Positions 1-11,500 of a stretch of DNA of 64,000 nucleotides are shown here, in pieces. Source of the stretch: Paragordius varius. Its lineage: Eukaryota; Nematomorpha. Both the position numbers and the translations under genes were made by a program. Positions within the stretch are counted from its first letter, which is position 1; every line of letters starts with the position of its first letter. A model generated the notes under the pieces. The model ran no database searches, was not told the origin of the DNA, and saw nothing but the letters and a program-made list of their open reading frames with translations. Where the stretch lies: NCBI GenBank assembly GCA_964247055.1, contig OZ176057.1:558001-622000 (forward strand), in the 5' to 3' direction.

Positions 1-299
1 TTATGTGTGTTAGGGCTAATATAACAACTCATTATTGATATAAAATATATCTTTATGGCATAGATAATTATTTTTTCAGTATTTTATTAATTTTTAACAA
101 AATTTCATAAAAATATAGATGATACTTAATCTTAAAAAACATATAATTTAAAGGTTGTGAATAAATTAAATATTGTAAAATATTTTTATTATATAAAATC
201 ATAAAATTTTATTTGGACATTTTTAAGTATTGTAAAATATCAAAAAAACTTAAAAACTTAAATAAAAAATTATATGTATTTATAAAAAAAATATATTTT

Positions 300-1737
300 T
301 GTAGAAAAATTATAAAATATAAAAACTTTGATTTTCACTAAAAACGTTAATCCCTAAAATTTTTTATGTCGTTTATTTTATCGAAAAATGTTTATAAATC
401 TGAAAATCTTAAATATTTATCATTAAAAATAACAACTCAAGAATCAAAAAAAACCTGGTATTTTGCTAAAATTAGATAATAAAAAATGCCTTTTCAAGTA
501 TTTTATCGATTATGCATTAGTGTTTATTTAATAATAAAAGTTTAAATCAAAATCAAAAACTATAGTAAAAACTTTACGTAATCAAATTTTTTTTGAAAAA
601 CTAAATTAGATTCCGAAAAATGCCATTTCCATTTTTTTAATTATGCAGTGTTCAATAAATATATGTTTAAAAATCAAAAAACTAAAAAATTAATTTAAAA
701 TATAGTAAAAACTTAATTAAATTAAAAAAATTAAAAAATCAAAATAACCCTAAAAATATAGTAAAAACTTTACTTAATCGATTTTTTTTAAAAAAACCTA
801 AATTAGATTTTGAAAAATGCACTTTTTACCATTTAATCAATTATTCACTGGTGTTTATTTAATAAATGTTTAAAAATCAAAAAACTAAAAATATCGAATG
901 AAAATATAATAAAAACTTTACTTAATCGAAATTTTTTTTTAAAAAAAACCTAAATTAGATTCTGAAAAATGCCATTTCTAAATTATAAATTAGTGTATAT
1001 TTAATAGATTTAAAAACTAAAAAACTAATTTATAATAAGATAAAAATTTTATTTAATCGAAATTTTTTTTTAAAAACCTAAATTAGATTCTGAAAAATGC
1101 TTCGTTAAGCATTTTGTTAACTATTAGTATTTATTTAATAAATAAATGTTTAAACAAAAAAAAAACTAATTAAAAATATAGTAAAAACTTTATTTAATCG
1201 CAAAAAAATGGGTAAAAAACCTTGATTTTTGCTAAAATTAGATTCTGGAAAATGCCAATTAGGATTTTATTAATTATTCACTAGTATTTATTTAATAAAT
1301 GTTTAAAAATCAAAAAACCATAAAAACTAGTAAAAATATAGTAAAAACTTTTCTTAATAGCATAAAAATGTGGGAAAAAATTAAAAACCTAAATTAGATT
1401 CTGAAAAATGTCCTTTTAGGCATTTTATAAATTATTAATGCTTATTTAAATGTTTTAAAATCTAAAAAATCTAAAAAACTAATTTAAAATTAATAAAAAC
1501 TTAATTTAATCAAAAAACTAAAAAACTAGTAAAAATATAGTAAAAACTTTACTTGATTCGAAAATTTTTTTAAAAAACCTAAATTAGATTCTGAAAAATG
1601 CCATTTCCATTTTATTAATTATTCACTAGTGTTTATTTAATAAAAAATCATAAAAACTAGTAAAAATATAGAAAAAACTTTATTTAATCAAAAAAACCTT
1701 GATTTTTGTTAAAATTAGATTCTGAAAAATGCCCTTT
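300..1737. repeat. tandem array of ~130-200 bp degenerate units
   Basis: About nine degenerate copies of a unit marked by TTAGATTCTGAAAAATGCC recur near 470, 600, 800, 955, 1082, 1232, 1392, 1583 and 1711. Each is followed by an AT-rich arm ending in TATAGTAAAAAC. The last copy runs directly into the exon at 1738-1881, so read on the minus strand the unit begins at or near that exon's 3' edge. The sequence before 300 is plain AT-rich DNA. Confidence 0.8.
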
Positions 1738-1881
1738 TAAGCATTGTAAAATCCACCCTCTATGATCATGTGTGAGTTCGGCATCTAAAATGGCTTGTAA
1801 AATTTTGTTGTCCGATTTGGGAATTTTATTTTCATGCGCAACATTGTTTGGGGTCGTCGTCGTAGTATAAGCAAAAGTTAT
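1738..1881 (-). CDS. unassigned exon, possibly downstream part of the PTPN9-like gene
   Basis: On the minus strand a TTTTTTAG acceptor at 1882-1883 opens a frame reading ITFAYTTTTTPNN, then a polar stretch with KSDNKILQAILDAELTHD. Its base composition is clearly richer than the surroundings. The 3' edge is uncertain: a donor may lie at a GG/GTGGAT just inside, or the frame may continue to an AATCAAG/GTTTTT near 1695. It lies about 1.9 kb downstream of the last CRAL-TRIO exon, but the C-terminal lobe of that domain (the part before a PENLGG-like motif) is not visible in between. Membership of the same gene is therefore an inference; the phase (0) is compatible. Confidence 0.45.
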
Positions 1882-1883
1882 CT

Positions 1884-2480
1884 AAAAAATTAATAAAAAA
1901 ATTTAATTTAAGTATTAAAATATTGGAAATATCAGAATAATTAATTTTTAGCAAAATAAAATTAATAAAAAAAATTTAATTTAAGTATTAAAATATTTGA
2001 AATATAATATATTAATTATTATAGAAAATAGCGTAAAAAATAATTTATGAGAAAACAATTTTGAAATGATAAATATTTATTTAAATGAAACAAAAAATAT
2101 ATAAAGTATAAAAATAAATTGTAATTTAAAATAAATTGTAATAAGAATAATAAAATTAAAAAGACAAAAAGATTTGGAATTATAAAAATTTATTTATCAT
2201 AGTAAATGCAATTAATCTATTTAAAAAGTAAATTTTAAAATAAATGTTAAATAAAAATTAAATATAACACATAAAAAATATTTAAATCATTATTTTAGCC
2301 AGAAATGTAAAATTAATCTTTATGAAATAATTAAAATTTAAAATAAAAAATATAAAATATTTAAAAAGATATGAATTAAATTAATAATTTTTTTTTAAAA
2401 AAATATATATTTTTTGGTATAAATTAAATTTTAAAATAAAGTATTATATTGGGTGGTAGTGCAAGGGTATTTAATATAAA
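1884..2480. other. AT-rich spacer, nothing recognised
   Basis: Very AT-rich intronic or intergenic sequence with short direct echoes of an AATTTAAGTATTAAAATATT motif. No exon, RNA gene or element ends were found. Confidence 0.5.
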
Positions 2481-2484
2481 AATT

Positions 2485-3425
2485 ATGCCATTTGCACTTC
2501 AAATTGGTTCTTAAACGCTTTAAATTGATCCTTGAACACTTTGAGTTAGTTCTCAAACACTTCAAGTTAATCCTTGAATATTGGTCTTTAAACACTTAAG
2601 TTGGTCCTCAAACACATCAAGTTGGCCTTGGTTGGTCCTTGATCATTTTAAGTTGGTTCTTAAACACTTCATGTTGGTTTTTGATCATTTCAAGTTGATC
2701 CTTGAACATTTCAAGTTGGTTTTTGATCATTTCAAGATGGTTCTTGATTAGCTTAAGCTGGTCCTACACTTTAATGTGATCACCTTAAGCTGGTCCTTGA
2801 TCACTTTAAGATGGTCCTTGATTAGTTTATGGTCCTTAAATATACATCAAGGTGTTCCTTAAACACTTAAAATATCCGTGGACACTTGAAGTTGGTCCTT
2901 AAACACTTCAAGTTGGCCTTGGCACCTCAAGTTGGTCCTTGATCACCTTAAATTGGATTTTAAACACTTTAAGTTAATCTATAAACATTACAAATTTGTC
3001 CTTAAAATTTTTAAGTTTAATTAAACAATAAATTTTGCATGTATTTATTAATTAAATTATTTTTAACGTAATTTTTTTATATATATTGATTTAAAATAAT
3101 TTTTTTTTATTCAAAACCATTTTTGTTTTAAAATTTAATTCCAAATTATAACTTCTAATGTTTTTAATAAAAAATTGGAAATCACAGAAATACATATATT
3201 TACATATTTTTTTAATAACGCGTCAAAATATAAAAAAATAATTAAGAAATGAAAAGATACACGGTTTTTGCATGATTAAAAGTTATTATTAATCAAAAGT
3301 TTATGTTAAATGAAGAAAATAGCTTAAAAATGATAAATAGATGAAATGATTATAAGACGATTTGATTAATAAAAGTTAAAAACAAAACAAAAAAATTCAA
3401 GGACCATCTGTTCAAGACCACAAAA
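2485..3425. mobile_element. fold-back element, family FB-2 (21-bp repeats), degenerate
   Basis: The left arm starts with GCCATTTGCACTTCAA and contains about twenty degenerate 21-bp repeats with the core AAGTTGGTCCTTGAACAC. The centre is the AT-rich FB-2 core, and the right end keeps TTCAAGGACCA repeats but not a clean terminus. It lies in an intron of the PTPN9-like gene or just beyond it. Confidence 0.65.
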
Positions 3426-3555
3426 AATTTGGAAAAAATCAAAAATATAATTACTTAAAAATACAAAAAAATTTGAGCTAAAAAAAGTAAAGAAATCCCA
3501 AAAGTATTTAAAAGATTTAAATTTTTTTTATTAATCTATAATATTTAAAAAAATC

Positions 3556-3643
3556 AACGAAATATTTCGCTTACTCGAGACACAATTTTTTGTGGGATTA
3601 AATATGTGATGAGACTTAATATTCCACAAAACCAAATTAAATG
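3556..3643 (-). pseudogene. partial duplicate of PTPN9-like exon 6
   Basis: About 70 bp copy the 3' half of the exon at 3774-3884 together with its splice donor and the start of the following intron, displaced by 199 bp. The copied frame reads GILSLITYLIPQKIVSR before the donor, with a few differences. No acceptor precedes it, so it is not a complete alternative exon. It looks like a local duplication of an exon-intron edge. Confidence 0.75.
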
Positions 3644-3773
3644 ATTCTTTCAAATATGTAATAAATTTTATTAAAATGTATACCAATCTCAACATAATTT
3701 AAAGTTAAAATATTAAAATAAAATCACTAAAAAATTTAAAATCTTAAAACAAAAATTCAAATATATTACTTAC

Positions 3774-6700
3774 TCGAGAAACAATTTTTTGTGGAATTAA
3801 ATATGTGATGAGACTTAATATTCCACGAAACCAGAAAGGACTATTAATCACCAATATTTGACGCAATCGTATTGGATAAGCACCCTAAAATAAAATTATT
3901 GAAATTATAGTAAAAATTCAAATAAATAAAATAAATTATAAAAATCAAATAAAAATAAATAAATTACAGTAAAAATTGAAATAAATTTTTTTTATCAAAT
4001 TTCAATAAAATGACAATAAAATTATACGGAGACAAAAAAAATGTACTATATAGATTAATAATTTTAACAAAACATACTTTTTCGCAAACCTCTTAATTTT
4101 CCTTTTATAAATTATTTGATCAAATAAAATTGTACATATGTAATTGATTGTTTTACAGGTTAATACAATGAGTTATCTAAAAAATCAAGATTTTAAAGTA
4201 TGGCTGGTTACCTTTTGAAAAAAAATATTAGTCTTTATATTTTTACCTTTTGTCCGTAGATAATATCAATCAAATTTTACTGTAAAATGATTGAAAAAAT
4301 AATTTTGAAATATAAACGATATATTAATTATTTTTAACCCAATATTATAGATGATTAAAAAAATGAATTTTTATTTATAATTAAATTTTATAAAACTTGT
4401 TATAAAATTTAAACTTTTTAACTTAAAATATTAATTTTATATGATTGATAATCTAATATTATATATAAATGATCAAAATTGATTAAATAAAAACTAGATT
4501 TTTTAAAAAAACATTTAAAGTTAATTTCAAAAAAAGCCTTAATACAGAAAAATGAGGCGGTGTTTTAAAAAATTAAAAAAAAATAGTTTTCTAACCATTT
4601 TTAATATATTATATAATTTTATATATTAATTAATATATAAAATAATTTATTTTGCGTTAAAAATATGCTACATAAACAATAATATTAACTATCTTTAAGT
4701 TTTAAATTTACAACATTTTACTATTTATAAAATAACCTGTATTTTTTCATTTAATTTTTTTGAAAAAAAATAATTTAAAAGCAATCTTATTTTTTTACAA
4801 AAATAAAAATATATTTTAAAGTTAAAAATTTTTAAATCATTATTATTGGTTTTATATGCGGCAAATTTTTAATTATCTTACAATCTACTCGATTGCGAAA
4901 ATAATTTAATTTTTTACGTATTAATTTTTATGATATATTTGCACATAAAATGATTCAGATTATATACAGACAAAACGTGAAAATATAAATGCGAATATTT
5001 CTTTTTAACAAAATAAAATTTTACTTTTTAAGTATTTTTATAAATTGTTTTAAACTGCAAAGTATAAAATAGAGATGTATATATTTTATATTATAATCAT
5101 TTGCATTTTTACAATTTTAATAAAAAAATAATTATTTATAAGGGAAAAATTCTGGTTGTAATGAAATTATGTTTAAAAAAATATACAATTTTAATAAAAA
5201 GAAATTCATAAAAAAAATTAGTTAAAAAGTATGTTTTTAAAATATATTATAATAAAAAGTAATTTATAAGTAAAAAAATTAAGGTTTTTTTGAAAAAAAA
5301 TTTTGTCTTTATATTTTTACTGTACAGTATTTTAATCAAAATATACCCGTAAAAGTGTTAAAATGCGTTGAGCTTGTCCCAAATCAAACTGGGAAAATTT
5401 GGCATTTGTCATATCATACACAAATATGATACCTTGTCTCTGTACTGTTGGACTAACAGGAATAATAGATTAAAAATTAAATTAAGCAAATTTATAAATA
5501 CCATTTACAGTTCAAATTCACCCTTGAACAATTCAAATTCACCCTTAAACAATTCAATTCACCCTAAAACAATAAATTCACCCTTAAACAATTCAAATTC
5601 ACCCTAAAACAATTCAAATTCACCCTTAAACAATTCAAATTCACTTTAAAACAATAAATTAACCCTTAAACATTTCAAATTCACCCTAAAACAACAAATT
5701 CACCCTTAAACAATTCAAATTAACTTTTAAACAATTCAAATTCAACCTAAAATAAATTTTGTGTTCTATAAAATTAAATATTACATATTTTTTTTATATT
5801 TTTATGAAATATGGAATTTTGTTTAAAATTAATATAATACTGAAAAAATGATAAATTATGGCATAATATTAGATTTTATATCAATATTTAAATATATTAG
5901 TGCTCGAAAACACATATTTTATTTTTAGGGTGAATTTTAGTTGTTCAAGAGGTATTTGAATTTTAAATATTATCTATATATATATATATATGTATATATA
6001 TGTATATATATGTTTTAAAAAAAATAATAATATATTATAAATTTCAAATAATAAAAAAATTATAACAATTTAATTAACAGCTTTTAACGTTAAATTCACA
6101 ATGTAGTTTTTAAAAAACTTCGGTAATTTAAACGTTAGAAATACCATTTACAGTTCAAAAAAACCTCGAACAATTCAAATTAATTCCAAAAATAAATTAT
6201 ATGTTTTCGAACTAATAAAACACATATTAATATAAAATAAAATATCTTCTTGGTATAGTTTACACATTTTCAGTTATACTTTAAAACAAAATTTTACTTT
6301 TTATAAAAATAGAGGTAATTTTTAATTTTAAAAAACTATAATTTATTGTAGGGTGTATTTGGATTGTTCGAGGGTGAATTTGAATAAATGATATATTTGC
6401 TTTCTTGAAAAATTTTAAAGCCAAAGTTAGCATGAATATATTTAAAATTTAACCAATATAACAACCAGTATATATTTATAACTTTACGGAACTAAATGAC
6501 AAAAATAGTTTTTTTTAAAAAAAAATTATAAAACAATGTTAACTTTTGATGATAGATTCATTTTAAAAAAAATTTTGCTGTTTTTTTGTTTAAATCGAAT
6601 TTTTTGACTATTTATAAAAATATATGAATATAATATTAATTTGCTAATATAAATTTTTATCGCAAAAATTCTTTAGAAAACAAATGTTTGCAAAAAACAA

Positions 6701-7676
6701 ACATCAAAAGATCAAAAATTAGCCATTTAAATTTTTTAGAGTTAAAATTGATAACATTTAATTACAAAGGTAGTAATTAAATTAATTTGAGGCGTAATCA
6801 TCTAAAATTAAAAAAATGTAAAAAGGCAAAGATGACTCATATATTAAAAGTATTGCCAAATAGTTGATATAACGTTATATAATAATTAACTTTGATGTAT
6901 TTAATTATTATATAAAAATACATCAATTTAATAAAAAAACAAATCAATAGGAAAAATCGAATTTAAAAAAACTTTATATAAAAAATATAATTCTTATAAA
7001 AAAATAATTTTAAAATAATTACTCTAAAAGTGCGGAATCGAATTGGAATAAAAGGGCTTTAAGAACATCATTTTTAGTTTCGGTGTCATTTGAATTTCCG
7101 CCATCTTGGTAGCGCAGACGATAAATTGCCACGGTGTGGGGATTAGTTTTAGCTTTAATCTTTAAAACATTTAAAAATTTTTGTAAAAAAGTTTTAATTT
7201 TATTTAGGTGAAAGGTAAATTGCTAATGAACTCTAAAATAAATGTTACAAAATCAAGAAAAAATAAATAAACGTTACAAAAATTATATTTAAAATATGAT
7301 ACTTGTCCATATTAAATCAATTTTTACTGTAGTACAAAAATGTTTAATTAAATATAACTATAGTAAATTTATCAGAATCCAAATGTTGCCGTATTTTGTG
7401 ATCAACAGGGTCAATATCATTTAGATTTTCTTTTTTTCTGGTAAGCTAAAATATAAATTAAAACAAAAACTTCATGATTAATGTAGAGATGTATGGCCCG
7501 ATTAACATCAAATTTTCTGGCCATACAAAATTTCAGGCCAGTGTTCCAGGTAGGAACTTTAACATCTTCAGAAAGATTACAAATTTTAGGAATTCTCTCC
7601 ATAAACACCTTCATAGTCTGGATTTTAAAGTTAACATAAAATTCAAAACCGCTTCTTCGTCAGGCGTGAGTTCCAT
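3774..7676 (-). CDS. PTPN9/MEG2-like gene, CRAL-TRIO part (6 exons, incomplete)
   Basis: Exons on the minus strand: 7676-7650, 7617-7471, 7445-7359, 7159-7023, 5452-5347 and 3884-3774; reading phase matches at every junction. The start ATG gives MELTPDEEA, matching ELTPEEEQA near the start of human PTPN9. There follow FCMARKFDVNRAI (CRAL-TRIO N-terminal helices), an RKKE segment, QRQGIIFVYDM (strand of the lipid-binding pocket) and the lobe AYPIRLRQILVINSPFWFR. In animals this domain precedes a tyrosine phosphatase and binds phosphoinositides or phosphatidylserine on vesicles. The phosphatase is not seen and would lie beyond the left edge. A stand-alone Sec14-type protein is possible. The first two introns are 32 and 25 bp; later ones are 199, 1570 and 1462 bp and hold repeats. 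Confidence 0.8.
3965..4287. mobile_element. MITE, family T (TACAGT...ACTGTA)
   Basis: Inverted-repeat element starting TACAGTAAAAATTGAAAT and ending TTTTACTGTA, with the TTATACGGA and GTCTTTATATTTTTAC arms typical of the family. It lies in intron 5 of the PTPN9-like gene. Confidence 0.7.
4955..5324. mobile_element. MITE, family T, degenerate
   Basis: The left arm (TATACAGACAAAACGTGAAA) and right arm (TTGTCTTTATATTTTTACTGTA) are recognisable and the centre is diverged. It ends just before exon 5 of the PTPN9-like gene. Confidence 0.65.
5498..5975. mobile_element. fold-back element, family FB-1
   Basis: Left end ACCATTTACAGTTCAAATTC, then about eleven 21-bp repeats with core CAAATTCACCCTTGAAC, the shared AT-rich core, and a short right arm with AGGGTGAATTTTAG. 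It lies in intron 4 of the PTPN9-like gene. Confidence 0.75.
6140..6395. mobile_element. fold-back element, family FB-1, short arms
   Basis: Starts ACCATTTACAGTTCAAA and ends GTGAATTTGAATAAATGATA. Only about two 21-bp repeats remain in each arm. Same intron as the preceding copy. Confidence 0.7.
6400..7015. other. AT-rich intron, nothing recognised
   Basis: Remainder of intron 4 of the PTPN9-like gene. Low-complexity A/T sequence without element ends or coding signal on either strand. Confidence 0.5.
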
Positions 7677-8252
7677 AATGACATCAAACCATATCTAAAT
7701 AGCATATGCAAAAAATAAATTATTTTTACTGCGCATTTTTCAGCATTTCTATGTGATTTTTAATATATTTCCAAATATGTTTTTAAATATTTCCAACGTC
7801 TGCCGATTTTTTTAAGGTTTATAAATTTTGGGGGTATAACTTACTAACTTTGCAAAAAAGTAGTTGTTAATTATTTTTGGAATTTAGCTTAAAAATTTCA
7901 CATTATTTTTATTGATTCTAATATCCAGAAAAGAGTGTAACAGGCTTGCTCCCTACTGTCAGTCTACTCACAGGACGACCCTTACCGCCTAAGGTTTTAT
8001 ACCCCTCAGGGCAGGGGTACGATCATTGTTATAGCTTCGAAACATATGCAATGAAACGATTAACAAAAATAATCGATATAAATAAAGTGCCCAAAATGAT
8101 TTATGATAACAAAGCGAACAAATGGCTAGCGAGTTACGGATTTACAAAATTAATCATCAAAATATATTACGAAAATCATGTTTTATTTAAAAATTTTTAC
8201 CCTTATTTTATCAGATGCGCATGTTTTTGATGTTTATTTTTGAAAACACCGC
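7677..8252. promoter_or_regulatory. head-to-head intergenic region between the PTPN9-like gene and PPIH
   Basis: The two start codons face away from each other across 576 bp, so this span probably holds both promoters. No core element can be named with confidence. The right half contains the RRS1-like coding fragment described separately. Confidence 0.4.
7940..8180 (+). pseudogene. coding-like fragment, weakly RRS1-like
   Basis: An open frame of higher GC than its surroundings follows an AACAG acceptor-like site and reads LLPTVSLLTGRPLPP, then ETYAMKRLTKIIDINKVP, then MIYDNKANKWLASYGF. The order (LP..LP motif, W/F-xx-FA-like helix, MVWD-like strand, WGY-like turn) recalls the C-terminal half of ribosome biogenesis regulator RRS1. 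The match is from memory and weak, and no N-terminal exon is visible. It could be a decayed gene copy, an upstream exon of PPIH, or chance. Confidence 0.3.
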
Positions 8253-10636
8253 ATGAAAAGTCCGAACCCCGTTGTATTCTTTGATATTATGATTGGAACA
8301 ACTGTATATTACCAAAATTTATTTATTTTTTTATAGGAAGTTGGTCGAATAAAAATGGAACTTTTTGCAGATGTAGTACCTAAAACAGCCGAAAATTTTA
8401 GGTTTTTTATCTTTTTAATCCCGTTTTTAGACAATTTTGTACAGGGGAATATAAACGAGATGGGATTCCAATGGGTTTTAAAAAATGTCGTTTTCATCGC
8501 GTTATTAAAGACTTTATGATTCAAGGCGGAGATTTCCTAAACAATGATGGAACAGGTGTTATGAGTATATATGGGGGAACATTTAAAGATGAAAATTTCA
8601 CCCTAAAACACGATAAGCCTGGTTTACTTTCTATGGTTTGACACTTTTTTACATATTTTTAAGACTTCAAAATAGTTTTTAAACCATGAACCATTTAACC
8701 ATTTATAAATAATTTTTGAAGGTTTACAAACATTTCAAAAATGATGGCAAAATTCATAGATAGAAAAAAATATGTTTTGTCCCTTAAAGAATATGTTAAA
8801 ATTTTTATTATTTCGCAAAGTCGCTTATCAAAACATATTTAAACAATAAATATTTTTATAGGCTAATTCAGGAAAAGACACCAATGGTTGTCAATTCTTT
8901 ATAACTTGTAGTAAATGTGATTTCTTAGACGGGAAACATGTCGTTTTTGGTTAGTTTTTTTATCTTAAATTTTTTTTTGTTTGAATAAACTTTTAATATA
9001 TTTTTTTGAACCTATATTAATTTTTATTTTGTTGTTAATTATTTTTGCAATATAATTCTCTATAGATTATGAATGTAAATCACCTGATTCAAATTATATT
9101 ATTTTTTTGAATGAAAGTTTTGTTAAATACAACTTAGATTTTATTCTATTTTTTAAGAACTGAGAAAGATTTAAAAGTTTTAAATTATTTTTATACCTAT
9201 GTAATGAATAATTTTATTAATTTTTTTAGTAATACGGAAAAATGAAAATGTTGTAAATTTAAAATTATTTGGAAAATTTAATAAATAACTGTTAAAATAT
9301 AATATTTTTTTACATAAAGTATCCCGTAAGGGAAGGCATTTGTTACGGAAAATTCGAATTGTCAAAAATATTTATTTTTTTTTATTTTTAGAAAAATTAA
9401 TGAGAATATTTTTTTGGGAATGAGAAATTTAATAATTTTTTTAATTTTAAAAATATGTTATATAACCATTCTATTGTTATTGAGGGTCTTTTAGTGTTTT
9501 AAAAAATTAAATGAAAATGTTAAAATGAAAAAAAAATATTTTTTTATTTCTTGTTAATTTTATTTTTAATTTTGAATAATTAATTTACAAATTTTTTGGG
9601 AATGGAATTGAATATTTTTATAAAAGATATATTTTAGTGTTAAGAAATATTAAAATGGCAAATTTATTCTTTTATATATTTTTAAAATAAATTATTAATA
9701 ATTTACTTAGGTGTCGCGTTATTGAACGTCTTTTAAGTTACGAATAATTAATAATGTTAAAGCCTAAAATATCCTTATATTCCTTTTTATTTTTAGAAAA
9801 TTAATTGAAATATTTTGGGAAAATTGAATTTGATTTATATATAAAATATATTATAAAAAATCATTTTATTTAAAAAAAAATTTAAAAAATTAATTTATAA
9901 TTAATATAATTTTTCTACATAGGTCGCGTTATTGAACGCATTTTAGTATCTAGGAAAAAATAAATGTAAATCTTAAAATTTGAAAAAAAGAATATTTTTG
10001 TTTCTTGTTTTATTTTTTTAATTTTAGAAAATTAATTGAAGAATTTTATTACATTTCAAATATATTAAAAAAAACCATTTTTATATGCAAAAAATCCTAA
10101 AAAAATTATAAATTTTATAATTTTTCGTACATAAGTGTCGCGTTATTGAAGGCCTTTTAGTGTTACGGAAATTGATAATTTTATACCTAAAATATTCTTA
10201 TATTCCTTTTTATTTTTAGAAAATTGATTGAAATTTATTTTTAATTTTAGAAAATTTATTGAATAATTTCATTAAATTTCAAATAAATTACAAAACCATT
10301 TTATTTGCAATAAATCTCTAAAATTTTTTTATTTTTTTCACATAGGTATCGCGTTATTAAAAGCTTTTTAGTATTACAGAAAATTAAAAATGTTAAAACC
10401 TATAATATTTTTTGTTCCTTTTTATTTTTAGAAAATTAATTGAAATATTTTAAAAAATCATTTTATTTAGAAAAAATCTAAAAAAAATCTTTTTTTATTT
10501 AAAATTAATCTATTTTTCATCTATAGGTCGCGTTATTGAAGGCCTTTTAGTACTGAGAAAAATTGAAAATGTCCCCACAGGTCCAAACAACACACCCAAA
10601 ATCCCTGTCATAATTTCTGAGTGTGGTGAAATGTAA
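8253..10636 (+). CDS. Peptidyl-prolyl isomerase H (spliceosomal cyclophilin), complete, 5 exons
   Basis: Exons 8253-8303, 8337-8401, 8431-8635, 8862-8949 and 10527-10636 join in phase into 172 residues ending in TAA, close to the 177 of human PPIH. Recognisable stretches are [45 protein letters not shown] (with the catalytic Arg and the MIQGGDF strand), [20 protein letters not shown] and [16 protein letters not shown]. The [15 protein letters not shown] and GPNN features separate PPIH from cyclophilin A. PPIH binds PRPF4 in the U4/U6 snRNP and acts in the nucleus during spliceosome assembly. The first two introns are 33 and 29 bp. Intron 4 is 1577 bp and contains repeated copies of the last exon's 5' edge. 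The start ATG matches the family start. Confidence 0.93.
9140..10570 (+). repeat. tandem array of degenerate copies of the PPIH last-exon 5' edge
   Basis: Inside intron 4 a unit of roughly 180-220 bp recurs. Clear copies of the intron end plus the first ~35-50 bases of exon 5 begin near 9711, 9921, 10133 and 10343, before the real exon at 10527. Older, weaker copies are visible near 9311 and 9470, and traces near 9150 and 9225. The shared core is TCGCGTTATTGAA preceded by an AG acceptor in most copies. Between cores the AT-rich intron sequence, including TTTTATTTTTAGAAAATT, is also repeated. Confidence 0.85.
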
Positions 10637-10757
10637 AACATATAACGAAAATCTTTTTAATTTTATATTGTGTATAAATTTAGGATATTTTTATGACATT
10701 TAAAAAATAATTTGTTGGGTAGTATATTGATTGAATAATATCTTTTTTGTTAATATA

Positions 10758-11195
10758 CCATTTACAATTCAAATTCACCCTTGAACAATTCAAATTCACC
10801 CTTGAACAATTAGAATTTACCCTTAAACAATTCAAACTCACCCTTAAACAAATAGAATTTACTCTTAAAAAATTCAAATTTACCCTTAAACAATTCAAAT
10901 TCATCCTTAAACAATTAGAATTCACCCTTCTTAAACAATTCAAATTCACCCTTAAAAAATTCAAATTACCCCTAAATATAAATTATGTGTTTATGGGATA
11001 ATATAACTCATTATTAATATAAAATATATTTTTACGACATTGTTTATTATTTCAGCATTATATTAATTTTAAAGCGAATTTTATTTTTTTATAATATTAG
11101 AAAATAAAGATTTTTCAATAAATATATTTTAAGGTGAATTTGAATTGTTCAAGGGTGGATTTAAATTAAAGGGTGAATTTGAACTGTATAAATGG
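10758..11195. mobile_element. fold-back element, family FB-1, long left arm
   Basis: Begins CCATTTACAATTCAAATTC about 120 bp after the PPIH stop. It has about ten 21-bp repeats in the left arm, the FB-1 core, and only two or three repeats on the right before GAACTGTATAAATGGTATA. The arms are strongly asymmetric. Confidence 0.85.
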
Positions 11196-11199
11196 TATA

Positions 11200-11500
11200 T
11201 ATTACTTTGTTGTTAATAAATCTTGGATGAAATGTGTATTTATAATAATAAAACGAATTTTTCTGCTATATGATGATCTATTTTAACTTATTTTATATTT
11301 GGCGTATAAAAATACCTAAAATGTGATAGTATAGTAATTGAAAATAACAAAACGATGTCATGAAATATTATCTTAAATAACGCAAATTCCAATTTATTAA
11401 TTGATTAATTTTACCAAAATTTTCAATTCTATTCTTGTTTTGCGATCTAAAACTTAGAAATAAAACGGTTTAAAACGATTATGGTGGTTTTTTTAATAAA
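11200..11500. other. AT-rich spacer
   Basis: No gene or element ends recognised between two fold-back elements. Confidence 0.5.

Noticed and set aside
10680-11001. Open frames on both strands with FKFTLEQ or NCLRVNL heptads
   Set aside because: Both strands of the same FB-1 21-bp repeats are open; this is a periodicity effect, not a gene.
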